A DNA stretch of 64,000 nucleotides from positions 36,531,089 through 36,595,088 of the forward strand of contig CM055096.1 in the NCBI GenBank assembly GCA_029204225.1, in the 5' to 3' direction. The notes under the pieces were generated by a model that saw nothing but the letters and a program-made list of their open reading frames with translations, was not told the DNA's origin and did not search any database. The DNA comes from Diphasiastrum complanatum (lineage: Eukaryota; Streptophyta; Lycopodiopsida; Lycopodiales; Lycopodiaceae). The position numbers were made by a program, and so were the translations under genes. Of the stretch, positions 1 to 37,241 are shown piece by piece. Each line of letters begins with the position of its first letter. The stretch's first letter is position 1.

Positions 1-242
1 GTGTCCAGAAGTCGCTGGCTGATGGGGGTAGACATGCTGGCACAAGGGGCAACATTCAGTGTGCCACCATTTTTGGCGTGTGCACCGAGCAGCTGGCCTT
101 TAATGCGAGTGAGGGTGGCAACGAACTTGACCAGGCAATATCGGCAGTGCACGATCTTTGCACTGGACTTGTTGGACTTGTCGGGAACCCGCCTGACAAC
201 GTCCACCTCGTCCCACAGATCGGCAAGGTTGGAATGCACCAT
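1..242 (-). CDS. BED zinc-finger exon of a hAT-type transposase, cut by window edge
   Basis: Read on the minus strand from an ATG at 242, the frame stays open to the window edge. It gives a short W-D-E-V helix start, then a C-x2-C pair (HCRYC, residues about 32-36), a T-R-I-K-G-Q-L-L-G-A-H stretch and a closing V-A-P-C. This order matches the BED zinc fingers seen at 19.1-23.5 kb and 26.4 kb here, which end in an equivalent I-A-P-C. BED fingers bind transposon ends in hAT transposases and in domesticated relatives. The rest of the gene would lie left of the window, so intactness cannot be judged. A domesticated host gene is possible. Confidence 0.6.
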   Translation of the reverse strand, partial: MVHSNLADLWDEVDVVRRVPDKSNKSSAKIVHCRYCLVKFVATLTRIKGQLLGAHAKNGGTLNVAPCASMSTPISQRLLD

Positions 243-505
243 TTCTATAGAAGGAACTGGGGAAGAATGATCGTGAATGCGATAGGAGGCGGAAGGCTGG
301 ATAAACCACAACAATAGTAGTAGCAGGGATGGAAGCGATCTGTCGTACTCAAAGACAGTGTGTTGGCGAGGAGGGAGCGGACAGTAGGGAGGTCGCGGAC
401 AACAGGAAGAGGGCGTGATGGGCAGGGAGAGAGATGAAGTGTGGGGGGGGGGGGAAATAAGGTTTAAAAAAAAAATATTAAATATTAAATAAATTAATAT
501 ATTAT
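243..505. other. No gene; A/G-rich and poly-A stretch
   Basis: Contains a G10 run (445-455) followed by A/T-rich sequence. No coding frame or RNA gene was recognised. Confidence 0.5.
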
Positions 506-590
506 GGTACCGCGGATCATCATGGATCCGTGGTACCAGTATGGATTTGCGGTACCGGAATACGCGGATTGTGGTACCGTTGGATCTATG
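506..590. repeat. Four-copy GGTACC short repeat
   Basis: GGTACC occurs at 506, 532, 551 and 573, alternating with GCGGAT or TGGAT. Its palindromic, closely spaced form resembles the subterminal GGTTCGAACC repeats of the hAT elements here, but the motif differs. It may be the end of a different hAT element lying between the BED exon and the gypsy fragment (inference). Confidence 0.5.
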
Positions 591-599
591 AGTGGACTC

Positions 600-1360
600 T
601 TAGCCCTCCGGCTTAGCTTCTTGTAGCCTTTCAAGGCCTGGGTAAGGGGAAATGCCAATCGAGCAAAATTCGGGAATATGCCGACGGAAAAGTCCTACAA
701 ACCCCAAGAAAGACTTGATGTCCCGAACTGTGGTGAGAATAGGCCAATCAATAACCCTCTGGATACGATCGGCCTCAATCTCCACTCCCCGTTCGAAAAT
801 CTTATGCCCCAAGTAGGACAATTCCTTAGCAAAAAAGTCACACTTAGACTCCTTGGCAAAGAGCTTTTCCCTTCTTAGGATGTCCAAGACAATCCTAAGA
901 TGCTCTTTATGTTCCGCCAAAGTCTTACTGAACACTAGGATATCATGTAAGAATACCACAACGAATCTTCCCAAAGATGCCCAGAACAAATCGTTGGAAA
1001 GTTGCCGGTGCATTGGTCAAACCAAAAGGCAACACCAAAAATTTGTAGTGACCAAACGAGTTCGAAACTCAGTTTTTGGTATATCTTCTGCCTTAATGCA
1101 TATCTGATGGTAGCCCGATCTTAGATCTATCTTGGTAAAGTACCCAGCACCACCAAGATAGCCTATTAGATCATCCATCCGCGACAATGGATATCTATTC
1201 TTAACAGTTCCTTGTTCAATTTCTTATAGTCGACACAAAACCTTATAGTCCCATCCTTCTTGGCAACCAGAACCACTGGTGATGCCCAAGGTACCCACCC
1301 CTTTTTCAGGTAATCATGTAAATGCCTACTTACCTCAGCCTCTTCCGATGCACTCATCCT
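600..1360 (-). pseudogene. Ty3/gypsy reverse transcriptase remnant
   Basis: Minus-strand pieces read as the N-terminal RT (1357-1166: WASPVVLVAKKDGTIRFCVD, then YKKLN) and the central RT with start of the RT-RNaseH linker (1013-600: LSYLGHKI, IKSFLGFVGLFRR). A frameshift or lost segment separates them near 1014-1165. The catalytic box that should read F/Y-x-D-D reads FLHDILVFS, so the first aspartate is His and the enzyme is dead. It ends at a stop at 600, without RNaseH or integrase. Confidence 0.85.
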
Positions 1361-1626
1361 ATAAGGACGTTGTGCTATTGAATTGCCCTAGGTATTAGGT
1401 CAATTTTATGATTAACTGTCCTTTCTGGTGGTAAACCTACAGGAAGGTCTAAAAAAACATCATTGAATTCCTGCCTAAGTTCATTATAGGCTTCAAATTT
1501 TGTAGTGTTCTCACTAGGTTATTCATGGCATTTATGTTAAATTCTTTATCATTGCAGAATTAAGTTCCTGCTTAGAATAAGGGTTAACATTTTTAGTGTC
1601 AACACTTAAACTAGCCTTGATCTTAA

Positions 1627-1938
1627 TTAAAGAATTCTTATGCATAAAAGATAAAATTTTTCAACAAAATTAATTCTCAGTGACTTGTTCTTATCAAAAT
1701 GCCATTGTTGCCCGAGAACAATATCTACATTAGCTAATGCAACATGGAATTCTAGTTTTTCAGAATAATCTTGAATGTGCAATTCTACATCAGGAACAAC
1801 AATATCCATCAAATCGGAATCACTTCCCGATGCCATTGTCACACGGTATTTTTTTTCACTTTTTTTGGTAGGAAGGTTTAGCGTCTGCACCAAATTTACA
1901 TTAATAAAGTTATGAGTGGATCCCGAGCTAATGTACAT
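1627..1938 (-). pseudogene. Ty3/gypsy aspartic protease remnant
   Basis: The minus-strand frame of about 103 residues has the retropepsin-like layout: SGSTHNFIN near the start, VDIVLGQQW near residue 75. In functional copies the triad is D-S/T-G; here the aspartate position is Ser (ISSGSTHNF), so it is inactive. It lies upstream of the RT piece in the same orientation, as expected for gag-PR-RT order. No gag is recognisable between it and the primer site at 2697. Confidence 0.8.
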
Positions 1939-2019
1939 AAAGTTCCCATTCCAATTCCATTTCTATTTGTCATTTCAAAAGAAACCAAAATTTTCACATT
2001 TCTCACTATTCTAGATCTC

Positions 2020-2335
2020 CAAATCCATGAAACTAGTGTCTAGAAATGGAAAACTAATGAAGCTCTATGAAAACTTCACTTTTCAGATTTAATTTTCAGA
2101 TTTACAGATCTGAAAATCAGAACTTCAAAATGACAAAAAACAAAACTTCAAAACTTGTTTTATGCACAAAGTTACACTACCATTCCCTTCCTGCATTGCC
2201 ATTTTCATGAAACTAGGAGATAAGAAAGGTGTAACTAATGAAGTTTGGATGAAAACTTCACTTTTCAGATCTGAGTTCTAAATTTACAGGTCTGAAAAAC
2301 AGAACTTCAAAATGAAAATCAAAACTTCAAACGCT
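2020..2335. repeat. Two-copy tandem duplication, about 180 bp per unit
   Basis: Both units contain ATGAAACTAG, then GAAAACTTCACTTTTCAG, then a CAGAACTTCAAAATGA stretch, at about 2025-2150 and 2205-2330. They are diverged by substitutions and small indels. It lies inside the gypsy remnant, between the protease and the primer site. Confidence 0.7.
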
Positions 2336-2696
2336 TCATTTATGCAAAAAAAAAACTAGTTTTTTGATAAAAACACATAGCTAGAATCAATCTTTTTGCA
2401 AAAAAAAGTTTGTGTATGTAGAGGAAGACTTTCTCTAACCATCCCACAAATCTTTGTTCATAACTTTTAAAAACCCAAAGCCTACTTTAAAACTTCTCTA
2501 ATATGATAAAAAATCAGCCCCTAAAACAATTCTATAAGCATCACTACTCTCTTCCAAAGGGAACTAGATTCATTGGGTACTTCAACTACAAGCTTCCTAC
2601 AACTAGAAAAGCCAATAATCTTTCCCAAAAAAAAAATATAGTTGGTGATCTTAATAGAAGTTGCAGAAGGTTAGAAAGGTTACCATCCTTTGTCTA

Positions 2697-2708
2697 GCTC
2701 TGATACCA
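2697..2708 (-). promoter_or_regulatory. Retrotransposon primer binding site (initiator Met tRNA)
   Basis: The minus strand reads TGGTATCAGAGC, complementary to the 3' end of plant initiator Met-tRNA. It marks the inner edge of the 5' LTR of the minus-strand gypsy remnant. Confidence 0.85.
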
Positions 2709-3780
2709 CTTTTACAAGTAGAGGTGAGGAAGTCCTACAAATCCAAGGTAGAGCCTCCAAATGTCCTCCAAGCTGCAAGATGCTCCCCAACTCCAAGCGA
2801 GGATGCCTCCACCTGCAAGTAAGGATCTGCAAGCCTCCAAGGATCTCTCCTCCACCTGTGTCCCTACTCTTAAACACAAAGATAGATAACAAGCTGGCCT
2901 CAAGTATTCACCACCCAACCATAGCTAGATCCAAGCTCCAAGCAAGATCTATCTAGCACTCCCTTGCTAACCATAAACAAATCACAAGCATACCACAACA
3001 GACTATAGCATACTCAAGATCCAAACCCTCCGTATGTCTCATACCATAAGCAAGATCCAAACCCTAAGCATACTACACACAAGAAAGTACTCTACACACT
3101 AGTAGCAACATTAGAGCATAAGCAAAGCAAGCAAGAGAGATCTCTCCTCCCCCCAATGGGCGCCCTACTACCCTCATATAGATGGCCCATGGACCCCTCC
3201 AGTGCACTATGGCCATGGCCATCCAATGAGAGAGAGAGAAGCCTAGGGGAGTTAAAGAACCTCCAAGAACCTCCATAGGCTTATGGAAAGTCAAGAAACT
3301 CCTTCCATAACCTATGACTCTTTGAATGCCTTTCTTGTGGGAGTTGAGAACTTATTGGACCCATTGGAAATGCGCCCTCCTACTAGGTCCCAATGCCCAA
3401 GTTGTACATGTATACTTTGGTCCTAGACCATTAAAGTGATATGGTTCAAGGTTGAGGCCCAAGGTTTAAAAAAATAGTCATCCAATGACTTTCTAACACC
3501 TCTCTAGGTTTCATACCTCCATCCAAGGCATAGACACCTACCTGCCCTTAACCAAGGACACTAGTACCTTAATCAAAGGCACCTATCCTTAACTCTAAGG
3601 GTACCCCTTATCCAAGGGTCACGTGACTCCATACCTCTGACCAAGGTATAGTCCCTTTCTTGTGCTTATCCAAAGGCACATACCCTTAATCCTAAGGGTA
3701 ACCCTTATCCAAGGGTAACTTGCCATTTAGCCCCCAACACTAAATGGACCAATAGGGGTCTGAAGTACTGCTAGTTACAT
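2709..3780 (-). mobile_element. Probable LTR of the decayed gypsy element
   Basis: The sequence adjoining the primer site has no reading frame of note. It contains repeated CCTTAACCAAGG/CCCTTATCCAAGGG-like motifs at about 3540-3720. The outer edge is not defined because the matching LTR is absent from the window, so 3780 is approximate. Confidence 0.45.
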
Positions 3781-3872
3781 AGGTATGTAACATGGGCGAG
3801 CAGTTGAGCCTTTGCACGACCATTAGCCCAGAGAGGTATATCTTAATGTGTCTTCAATCTTGATTCTTGCAG

Positions 3873-4182
3873 GCTTGCGGAGGTCCGAATCCTTTGGTTG
3901 AGTAGGTGGGAGTGGTTTCATAAGCCCTTGCATGCCATGGCCCACATACTCCATCCACTTTGGAGGAATGAGGAGCAGTACACAGATAGGGAGCTCAGGG
4001 ATGGCTGGAATGTCTATATCTCCCGAGTTTATCCTGATGTACGCGAGCAAGATAACCTGTTGGATGAGCTCCACATTTTCAGGCAGGAGACCTTGGAGTT
4101 CGCCACTGGCCCGATGCTTTTGAGAGAGGGTAATAACGATGGTCCATTGCAGTTTAAACTTCACATTTTACTGCACAATTAG
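3873..4182 (+). pseudogene. hAT#1 transposase exon upstream of the dimerisation domain
   Basis: An acceptor (ttcttgcag) precedes a frame reading WLSRWEWFHKPLHAMAHILH, PLWRNEEQY and FRQETLEFATG. This is the region that in hAT transposases precedes the C-terminal dimerisation domain. The exon probably ends at a donor near 4129 (gagagG|GTAATAA); reading on gives a stop at 4182. The upstream catalytic core is missing, so it cannot be functional. Confidence 0.75.
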
Positions 4183-4255
4183 TCAATCATATTGTAACTT
4201 GTTGGAACTTGGTTGTAACTTGCTAGTACTAACTGCCCCTTGAACTGTGATTTAG

Positions 4256-4503
4256 GCTAGCTACGTCCCGTGTCATGGTGTTCAAAGTTTGGGGTTGATG
4301 TCCCCAAATTGCGTTGCCTAACCATCAGGATTCTCTCACAAGACTGCACTACAGTCGATTGTGAGAGAAACTGGAGTGTCCATTTCTTGATTCGCACGAA
4401 GAAGAGGAATCGACTCTCATCCGCACAATTGGAGAAGTTGGTGTACGTACACGCCAACCTGAGACTTTTGGGTAGACTCAAGACCACTTCAGAGCCTATC
4501 CAG
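4256..4503 (+). pseudogene. hAT#1 dimerisation (hATC) domain exon
   Basis: It carries the classic signature in order: WCSKFGVDVPKLRC, IRILSQD, CERNWSVHFL, TKKRNRLSSAQLEKLVYVHA, NLRLL. An acceptor at tttag|GCTAGC and a donor at CCAG|GTAACT flank it. The CERNWS and RNRL boxes mediate dimerisation in hAT transposases. This exon is open throughout; the element as a whole is truncated. Confidence 0.9.
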
Positions 4504-4680
4504 GTAACTTGTAAGCCATAAATTATAATTTCTAAACTCTAACATGTGATCCAGATTCCATCATCCCAGGTCCCAGTTAGTAGATACTAAATAGATCATA
4601 GTAGACTGTAGCTAATTTTAACTTTTGTTGGCCCTCCAAATTTTGTCTTGATTTCAATGTGCATTGTGACATGTGCGTAG

Positions 4681-4789
4681 GTTAATCTTGATCTAATCGA
4701 TGTGGCAAAGGTTTCAGAGTTGCCACCGAGAGACCAGTCAGAGGAGGACGTGTACGCATTTCTCCATGAGGAAGCCATGCAGAGTGCAG
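4681..4789 (+). pseudogene. hAT#1 penultimate exon (short, 109 bp)
   Basis: Flanked by tgcgtag| and |gtgagaa. It reads VNLDLIDVAKVSELPP, then SEEDVYAFLHEEA. A minus-strand equivalent (IGIAKVPDLPPRS, then EEENVYALVH) occurs in hAT#3 at 25385-25490, which supports it as a true exon shared by the family. Confidence 0.8.
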
Positions 4790-4868
4790 GTGAGAAATTA
4801 GGATTGTCTAAGGTCTTGAATTAAATTTTCGAAGTTCAAACTAATTATTGTAATTTACTAATTTGCAG

Positions 4869-5181
4869 GCAATAATACGTTTGTCCCTCCTTGTGTGCAC
4901 TATGCAGGACCTATCACTCTAGCAGAGCGCAGGAGGAGGGCAGCAGCTCCCGTGCTCACAGCCCTGACGACGAGGACGAGTCTGAGTCCGAGGTATTGTC
5001 AGGGTCAGAGTCCTCCGAGGAGGAGTATGTGGATGAGGAGTCCGAGGAGGGCGGGGATGAGGATGAGGGGCATCATACCTCTGCCTCCGATGAGGATTTC
5101 GCAGTTGAGCCTGCCACTCGAGAGGCCACAGCAGGCTCTACAACACCAGCGAGTAGGAGACTCAGGCGTAGGAGAGCTTAG
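4869..5181 (+). pseudogene. hAT#1 last exon with acidic tail, frameshifted
   Basis: It starts after ttgcag with NNTFVPP and AGPITLAERRRR. A deletion of about 10 bp relative to the 23.9-kb copy (AERRRRVGEGSSS there) shifts the frame. The acidic tail (SESSEEEYVDEES, GGDEDEGHH) continues in the next frame, to a stop at 5181 after RRLRRRRA. Acidic, serine-rich C-termini recur in every hAT copy in this window. Confidence 0.75.
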
Positions 5182-6049
5182 AGTGCTCATTGCTCATTGC
5201 ACATTAGATCATTGTAGTCTGTAGATGTCACTAGATGAGCATTGACTCTTGAGCTGTTTACACATCATGATTTATCATTAGACATGTTGCATGTGGCATT
5301 ACATTGGTGACCGGACTCATGAGGCACTTGGCATATGTATTTACTATTATGTTATGAATCATGAATCATGATATATTATGGATTCTAGTTTGAAGTTTTT
5401 GATTCTTGATGTTAACTGTAGTCTGTTAGTCGATTATCTAATTAGTAATATCAGGATTCAATAATTACTAATGGTTTAAACTTTAAAGTTTTACAATCTT
5501 GATTTTGGTATTTAATGTATTATGTTAGTAGTTAGCAGTTACATATAGAATGTTCAATGTTGATGATGAATGATGATGATAGATGTCAGTCTTCAGATGA
5601 ATCTAAGTTTCTAACCTAAATTTTTTTGGCTTTCTCAAACATTGTCATAACCTTCTTGTTTATTCTTTTCCCTGATATCGACATTGCAATTTTGCAAATA
5701 AGTTTGAACTTCATTCAACTTTCAACTTTGAAACAAAATTACAATCTACGATCCAGGGTCCTAGTACCTACGTAGTACGGTCTAGACTCTACCTAGCTAG
5801 TAGCTACCATTATCCCAACTCCACAGTCTCCTTAGCAAGCGCTTAGCAGATCCTTGTACCCATGATATGGTTACAAGTTACAACTTACTGCAGTTCTCTT
5901 AACTTGGGTCATTCTGTTTTGATACGAGTCACGATAGGTCACAAGAGATCTGATTATCCTGATATCTGTAAATTTAGAGGAAATTGTTTAGCTATTAAGT
6001 ATCTGTAGTATGTACAGTGAATATATGACTTTTACATCAGAGAAAATTA
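5182..6049 (+). other. hAT#1 3' untranslated and internal non-coding region
   Basis: No coding signal. It is colinear with 24117-25015 of hAT#2, with small indels. Confidence 0.6.
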
Positions 6050-6168
6050 TTGTTTTTTGAAGAATGGTTCGAACCGTTTTCCAATTCGAACCTGGCCTGG
6101 CGGTTCGAACCTCAAAGAATCGGTTCGAACCGGCCGGTTTGACTTGTTCGAATCGGGGTGTAACCTTG
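6050..6168 (+). repeat. hAT#1 right subterminal repeats and terminal inverted repeat
   Basis: Contains several copies of GGTTCGAACC and related half-sites, then CGAATCGGGGTGTAACCTTG. The terminal sequence read inward is CAAGGTTACAC. Such clustered palindromes are typical transposase binding sites in hAT elements. Confidence 0.7.
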
Positions 6169-6689
6169 GCGCTGTCCCTTCTGTGTGGGTGTCTTGTCAC
6201 TGGTCTTGGTTCTAGTTAGAGAAGATGTCCCTACCATATGAGTAGCACTATATCAGGGCCCAAAATGGGCATAAAATACTTAGGCTTTAATACTCCACAG
6301 ATCAAGTATGTGGCCCGAGCTAAACTTTTGGCCAAGGCATAGGGCTTATATGTTCAGCTGCATATCCAAACAGTAAATACTAATGTTGTAACAATCTGAC
6401 TAGTTTTGTGAGTAAGAGGGATTCTTCACTTCTTCATTGTTAAGGATAAGCAGGTTCCCTCCAACAGTTGACGGAGCTTTCTTGGACAGACTGCTAATTT
6501 CAAAACATTGTCAGGCCATGTAGGGGCTGCTAACAACAAAGTTAGGTTTTGTGAATAGCTTTTTGTTGTAAAAGTAATAAACTGCTAAGGATTGAAAGTT
6601 GTTATGATTTTTAAGTTTTCATCCATGTGGGAATGTATTTCTCCTAAATGAATTTGGCCATATAACCATATTTTTTTTTTCATGTGTAG
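6169..6689 (+). other. Probable intron sequence upstream of the first anthranilate synthase exon seen here
   Basis: No repeat or coding exon was recognised. A search by eye for the preceding conserved block of the enzyme (the one ending in Y-x-x-Y-L-Q) found nothing between 1 and 6689, so the upstream intron is at least 6.7 kb. Confidence 0.5.
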
Positions 6690-32846
<26,157 letters not shown>

Positions 32847-32885
32847 TTAACCTGAAAGGCTGGGTTTGAATATTATTGTCATTTA

Positions 32886-33077
32886 CTAATGAATCGAGAA
32901 TGCAACTTCTTGCTTCATTTTTCCAGTTTTAATGTCTAGCATCTTCTGCTTACAGTTTCTTGCAAAGTGACCTGGTTTCTCACAATAGAAACAGGTTTTT
33001 TTGCTCATGTCAACTGTATTTGAACTGCTCCCACTTTTCTTCTTGAATCTGTCCTGCTTTCTTGTAAAGAAAGTCAA
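32886..33077 (-). pseudogene. Retrotransposon gag zinc-knuckle fragment, antisense to ASA 3' end
   Basis: Minus strand reads KKTCFYCEKPGHFARNCKQK, a perfect C-x2-C-x4-H-x4-C knuckle, with lysine-rich flanks. It begins only 40 bp past the ASA stop codon, so it probably lies within or next to the ASA 3' untranslated region. No other gag or pol part is recognised nearby. Confidence 0.7.
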
Positions 33078-33637
33078 TTATCAATTTTGTAGGTGCTTGG
33101 CATGTTCTGCTACTGTAGAATGTAGGAACCATAGTTTATGTAGAGCAGAATTATTTTTGGCATTCCTTGGTACATCTAACAAGAATAACAAAGACATGAT
33201 TGATTTGAGGCTGATTCATGGTACTAGTTTCAAGCATAATTTTTCACAGGACTAGTTCTGCATATTTTTTAGGATTTTGGTACCTCCAAAATGCTGTTAT
33301 GTGATCTAATACTTCTCATATGATAGCTCTCGATTTCTTTAAAGAGTTATGTTGAGAACACAAATAAGAGGTGCTAAACTTCATCAGCATCTGGTATGCC
33401 AGCTAGATGCTTGGATCCATATCTCAGGCCTTATCATAGCTCACATCCTCATGTTCATGCTTGAGTTGAAAGCTTTCAAATGAGTTGTATTCTCATTGTT
33501 GGCCTTGCAAGGATGCCGTACATGTTGCAAGAGTCTCCCCACCTATAAACACCATGAAAAGTCTCCCATTTTCATTCTGAAACTCTCAAAAAACTCTCGT
33601 AACCATTTCCAGAATCATCAAAAACGTCAATGGTACT

Positions 33638-33764
33638 CCCTCTGCATACGTCTAGTTAAGAACATCTATGAGAGTTGTGCCCTCTTGTACATGTGATTGC
33701 AAGAGTGAAGAGTCCTCAGATTTGCACACTTCAACATCACCTCCAGCTCGCATGCTATAATTGC
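33638..33764 (+). repeat. 127-bp block repeated at 42213-42349
   Basis: Both start CCCTCTGCATACGTCTAGTT and end GCATGCTATAATTGC. The downstream copy has an extra TCAAAACTTT near its end. Direct orientation, 8.6 kb apart. Confidence 0.85.
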
Positions 33765-34659
33765 CGACCATTCCCAATGAAGTGTTTCAGATCCGTAACA
33801 TATGCAATTAATACGTGCTCATATTTTTAACAATCATCAACTGAGAATCTCAGTGTCCAGATTATATAGCACAAGCAAACACACTACTTGAGAAAGAGAA
33901 ATGCAGGAATAGAAATGAGAAAATCGTATAACATCGCACATCTAGAATTTCAGTAGGATAGCCATGGAAGCCCGAAAGGAGCAAGAAGGTGAAGCGGATA
34001 GTTTGCAGCTTAGTAGGTACTCAGCAGACCCACATGTTGCTATACAACTGTGGAAGGATAACACCAGCATCTAATCACCTCTGCAAATATGTTAGTTCCA
34101 TAACATAATTCGAAAAAGAAACAGGGTAAAACAGGACAATATGTTGCAACAGGCTTTTACAGTCAGATGATATCTTCTGTGGGCATCGAGGAATCAGACC
34201 CACACTATGAATGTGGATCTATGCCTTTATGGTTTCATTTGTATTTAAGCTCGTGTAATAAGAGCGTATGATCTCTCAATGAGTGGTAAACATCTGTCCA
34301 ATACATAGGATCCATCAATCAGATATATAATCTGAAATTGGATGCCTCTGTATGATAATTTTTTTTTTCAGATTGGAGGATGCCCCCTGGTTGTGCAATC
34401 CAAATGCAAAATGTGTTTTCATGCACTCCAATTTGTACATTGAAGTATGAAAGTTAGACAGTACATGCAGGCAATAATTGGGTATAATAATCTAATGGTA
34501 TTTGATTATCTCTTATGTCGCAAGCTAGTGTGCTAGTTAATCAAGAGTTTTCTACTATGCTAAACAGAATTAATTTCTGTGACGAGCCAAACTAATTTGC
34601 TAAACAATACTTGGTGGCCATGACATGACTTATAAGCTAAATAAATGATTATTTGATTG

Positions 34660-34662
<3 letters not shown>

Positions 34663-34701
<39 letters not shown>
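34663..34701. repeat. (CT)n microsatellite
   Basis: About 38 bp, not visibly attached to any LINE. Confidence 0.9.
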
Positions 34702-34705
<4 letters not shown>

Positions 34706-34869
34706 TTCCATTTATTGCTAACTTTTCACCACTTCAGGGATTTTTCAGACTTTCCTTTTCATTTTTAAGCTACAAAGCTCTAATTCTAATTTCGGATTTT
34801 ACAGCAATTGTATGACTTGATTATTTCTAGCACAATGTGGGAGCCAGCGTCAACAATAAATACCATTTG

Positions 34870-35287
34870 AGTTACGAATAGAGCCACAGCTGATCTAGAA
34901 TTAAGTTATGAAAGCATCATATAAGCAAGACTTAACCCTAGAAAGCAGGAAAGAGAGACATTAAGGAGGCTAAAGAGAGAAATCAATATCATTAGCTGAA
35001 TGACAAATGACACAGTTTCCCTACTTATAGCCAAGAGGAAGCCCTAAAAAAAAGCTTCCAGTGGCTAGGGCCCAACTGGGAGGGATAATAGTGCGCCCTC
35101 CAAGAAGGCCCCCACTCTCCAGTAATATGTCCAAATGGCCTAATAATGAATAATAAGGCCAAAGGCCAACCATATAGTTTGAATATCACTAATGAATAAA
35201 AAAAGGCCCAAGGCCTGCTTATGCATAAATTAAAGTAACTGTAAATGTAAATGGACGCGGCGAATGTAATGAGCCGAGTCCATAACT
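34870..35287 (-). repeat. 3' LTR of the gypsy element
   Basis: 418 bp with AGTTA...TAACT inverted ends rather than TG...CA. The adjoining internal purine-rich stretch (minus strand, rich in G/A before AGTTATGG) is the likely polypurine tract. Confidence 0.95.
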
Positions 35288-35492
35288 TTTCCCGACACAA
35301 AAAAAAGACCCAATTGTCGAAAAGATAACCGGATCAAGTAGCAGCAAGCCTTGGTGCATCAACAGCTAGAGGAACATCTGATGTAGAGGAATCAACAAGT
35401 GCAGCAAGAGCACGAGCCTGATCCGCAAGTAATGGTGTATGATAAAACACATCAAGAGGCTCCCATGTGGCCTCCTCAATAGGACGACCATC

Positions 35493-35819
35493 TCATTGGA
35501 CCAAAAACTGAATCTGCCGGTGGCGTCGACTATGGTATAGACGGACCTGTAATATAGCAGCAAGTAAAAATGGAAATAACTCTGGAGCAGTAGGAAACTC
35601 AGCATCACAAGGAGCGTCATCCTCAATAGCAGCACGTAATAAACTGACATGGAATACATCACAGGCGCGTGTGAAAGCAGGAAGCTGTAAGCGATATGTA
35701 ACTGGACTAAGAACCTCCACAATGCGATAAGGCCCATAATAACGTGGTGCAAGCTTCTCAGTAGAAGCATGGCCCTGAACAAAATGATGACGTGCAAACC
35801 GTAAGCCTAGATAAACCAT
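35493..35819 (-). pseudogene. Gypsy integrase C-terminal region
   Basis: Minus strand: MVYLGLRFARHHFVQGHAST, KLAPRYYGPYRIVEVLSPVT, YRLQLPAFTRACDVFHVSLL. The K-L-x-P-R-Y-Y-G-P-Y and F-H-V-S-L-L blocks are the conserved Ty3/gypsy integrase tail. A region that could be chromodomain-like follows (VQFLIQW-like near 35490) but is interrupted. Confidence 0.85.
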
Positions 35820-36070
35820 ATCTCCAAGCTGAAACTCAACATGGCGGCGGTAACGATCAACTGAGGTCTGATAACGCTGTTGAACATGCTGTGAATGAGA
35901 ACTGGCCCGAATAATAAGCTCTCGAGCACCTGATAGAAAAGATGCAAGTGTAACAGGTGTATCCTCAGGAGGAAGAGGAATGCCAGGTAAAAGAGGTGCA
36001 TAGCCATGAGATAATAAAAATGGAGAGACACTTGTGCTGGTACTAACATAGCTATTATAGCTATACTCTG

Positions 36071-36671
36071 CTAAACATAAATGCTGATCTCAATCCTTCC
36101 CTGAAGGAGTAACAAAATGGCGTAAATAATCCTCAAGGATCCTATTAAGGACCTCAGACTGTCCATCAGAAGTAGAATGATAAGCAGAACCCATAAAAAG
36201 CTAAACATCCAAAATACGCATAAGCTCTGTCCAGAATATAGATGTAAACTTACTATCCCGATCAGAAAGGATAGTACGAGGAAATCCATGCAGGCGGAAA
36301 ATCTCTGATAGGAACAAACGTGCACACTGCTCTACTGTGATAGTACTACGAACTGGGATAAAATGTGTCTGTTTCGAGAACCTGTCAACTACCACCATAC
36401 ATGAATTGTGACCACGCTGGGTATGGGGAAGGCCAAGGATAAAGTCCATAGATATATCAGTCCACTAGCAATGAGGAATAGGCCAACTCTGGATCAAACC
36501 AACAGATTTAGAACGGGAGTACTTATTACGAAGACAGAAAGGGCAGCTACGAATAAGTACAACAAGCTCAGATCGAAGAGAGGGCCAATAGAAATGGTCT
36601 TTGAGACGAGCATAAGACTTCTGAAAACCAAAGTGACCCCCAACAAGAGAGGAATGAGCATCCGACAACAA
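36071..36671 (-). pseudogene. Gypsy integrase, zinc-binding and catalytic core
   Basis: Minus strand 36671-36465 gives the HHCC zinc domain (DAHSSLVGGHFGFQKSYARL, CPFCLRNK). 36449-36201 gives the core (MDFILGLPHTQRGHNSCMVV, VDRFSKQTHF, then LSDRDSKFTS). Stops separate the pieces (near 36460 and 36200). Confidence 0.85.
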
Positions 36672-37196
36672 CTAGGAACAGATACCCAAAGAACTAGGGA
36701 TACAAAGAGAATCATAATGATAAAGATGATTGTCAATAATGGAGTAAACCTGATGAGGACTGGACGAAACAGGTGGGGCAGAACTATAAACATCACGAAA
36801 ATCAGAACATGTAAGGTATGTTGCAGGTAGAGCATCAAACCATGGAGGAATAGTAGAAACGAGTGTATTTAACAAAGCTGGAAGACGAAATAATGCATCA
36901 GCAGCAGTGTTAACACGACCAGGACGATACAATATGGAGAAATCAAAAGACTGTAAAAACTGCAACCAACGAAATTGACGATCACTAAGGTCACGTTGAG
37001 AAAACAGATAACGTAAAGACTGGTGATCAGTAATAATGTCAAATGGGACTCGATACAGATAATGACGCCACTTCTTAAGAGCATAGATAATAGCAAGAAG
37101 CTCTTTCTCATGCACAGAATAACGTTGCTCATAAGAGCGAAGACGGCGCGACTCATAAGCAATAATACATTGTGACTGGCGAAGTAAAGCACCCAA
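36672..37196 (-). pseudogene. Gypsy RNaseH domain
   Basis: Minus strand: YESRRLRSYEQRYSVHEKEL, LAIIYALKKWRHYLY, DIITDHQSLRYLF, QRDLSDRQFRW, NTAADALFRLP. In most relatives the last motif reads ADALSR; here it is ADALFR. Confidence 0.88.
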
Positions 37197-37241
37197 ACCA
37201 ACATTACTAGCATCAGTCTCAACAAGAAACTTCTGATCAAA

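Larger units (their letters stand above)
3786..6168 (+). mobile_element. hAT#1: 3' half of a hAT transposon
   Basis: It comprises transposase C-terminal exons (3873-5181), a 3' untranslated region, and a subterminal block of GGTTCGAACC repeats. It ends ...GGGGTGTAACCTTG at 6168, identical to the end of hAT#2 at 25133. The 3' kilobase (5160-6168) aligns along its length with 24110-25133. No left terminal repeat was found, so the element is truncated on its 5' side near 3786. Confidence 0.8.
33078..34864. other. No gene; intergenic, includes one short duplicated block
   Basis: Apart from the repeat at 33638-33764 and a (CT)n tract at 34663-34701, I see nothing coding. Confidence 0.5.

Noticed and set aside
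2697-2708. tRNA-complementary stretches as tRNA genes
   Set aside because: Only the 12-base primer-site complement is present at 2697, 40633, 56973 and 60481. There is no cloverleaf.
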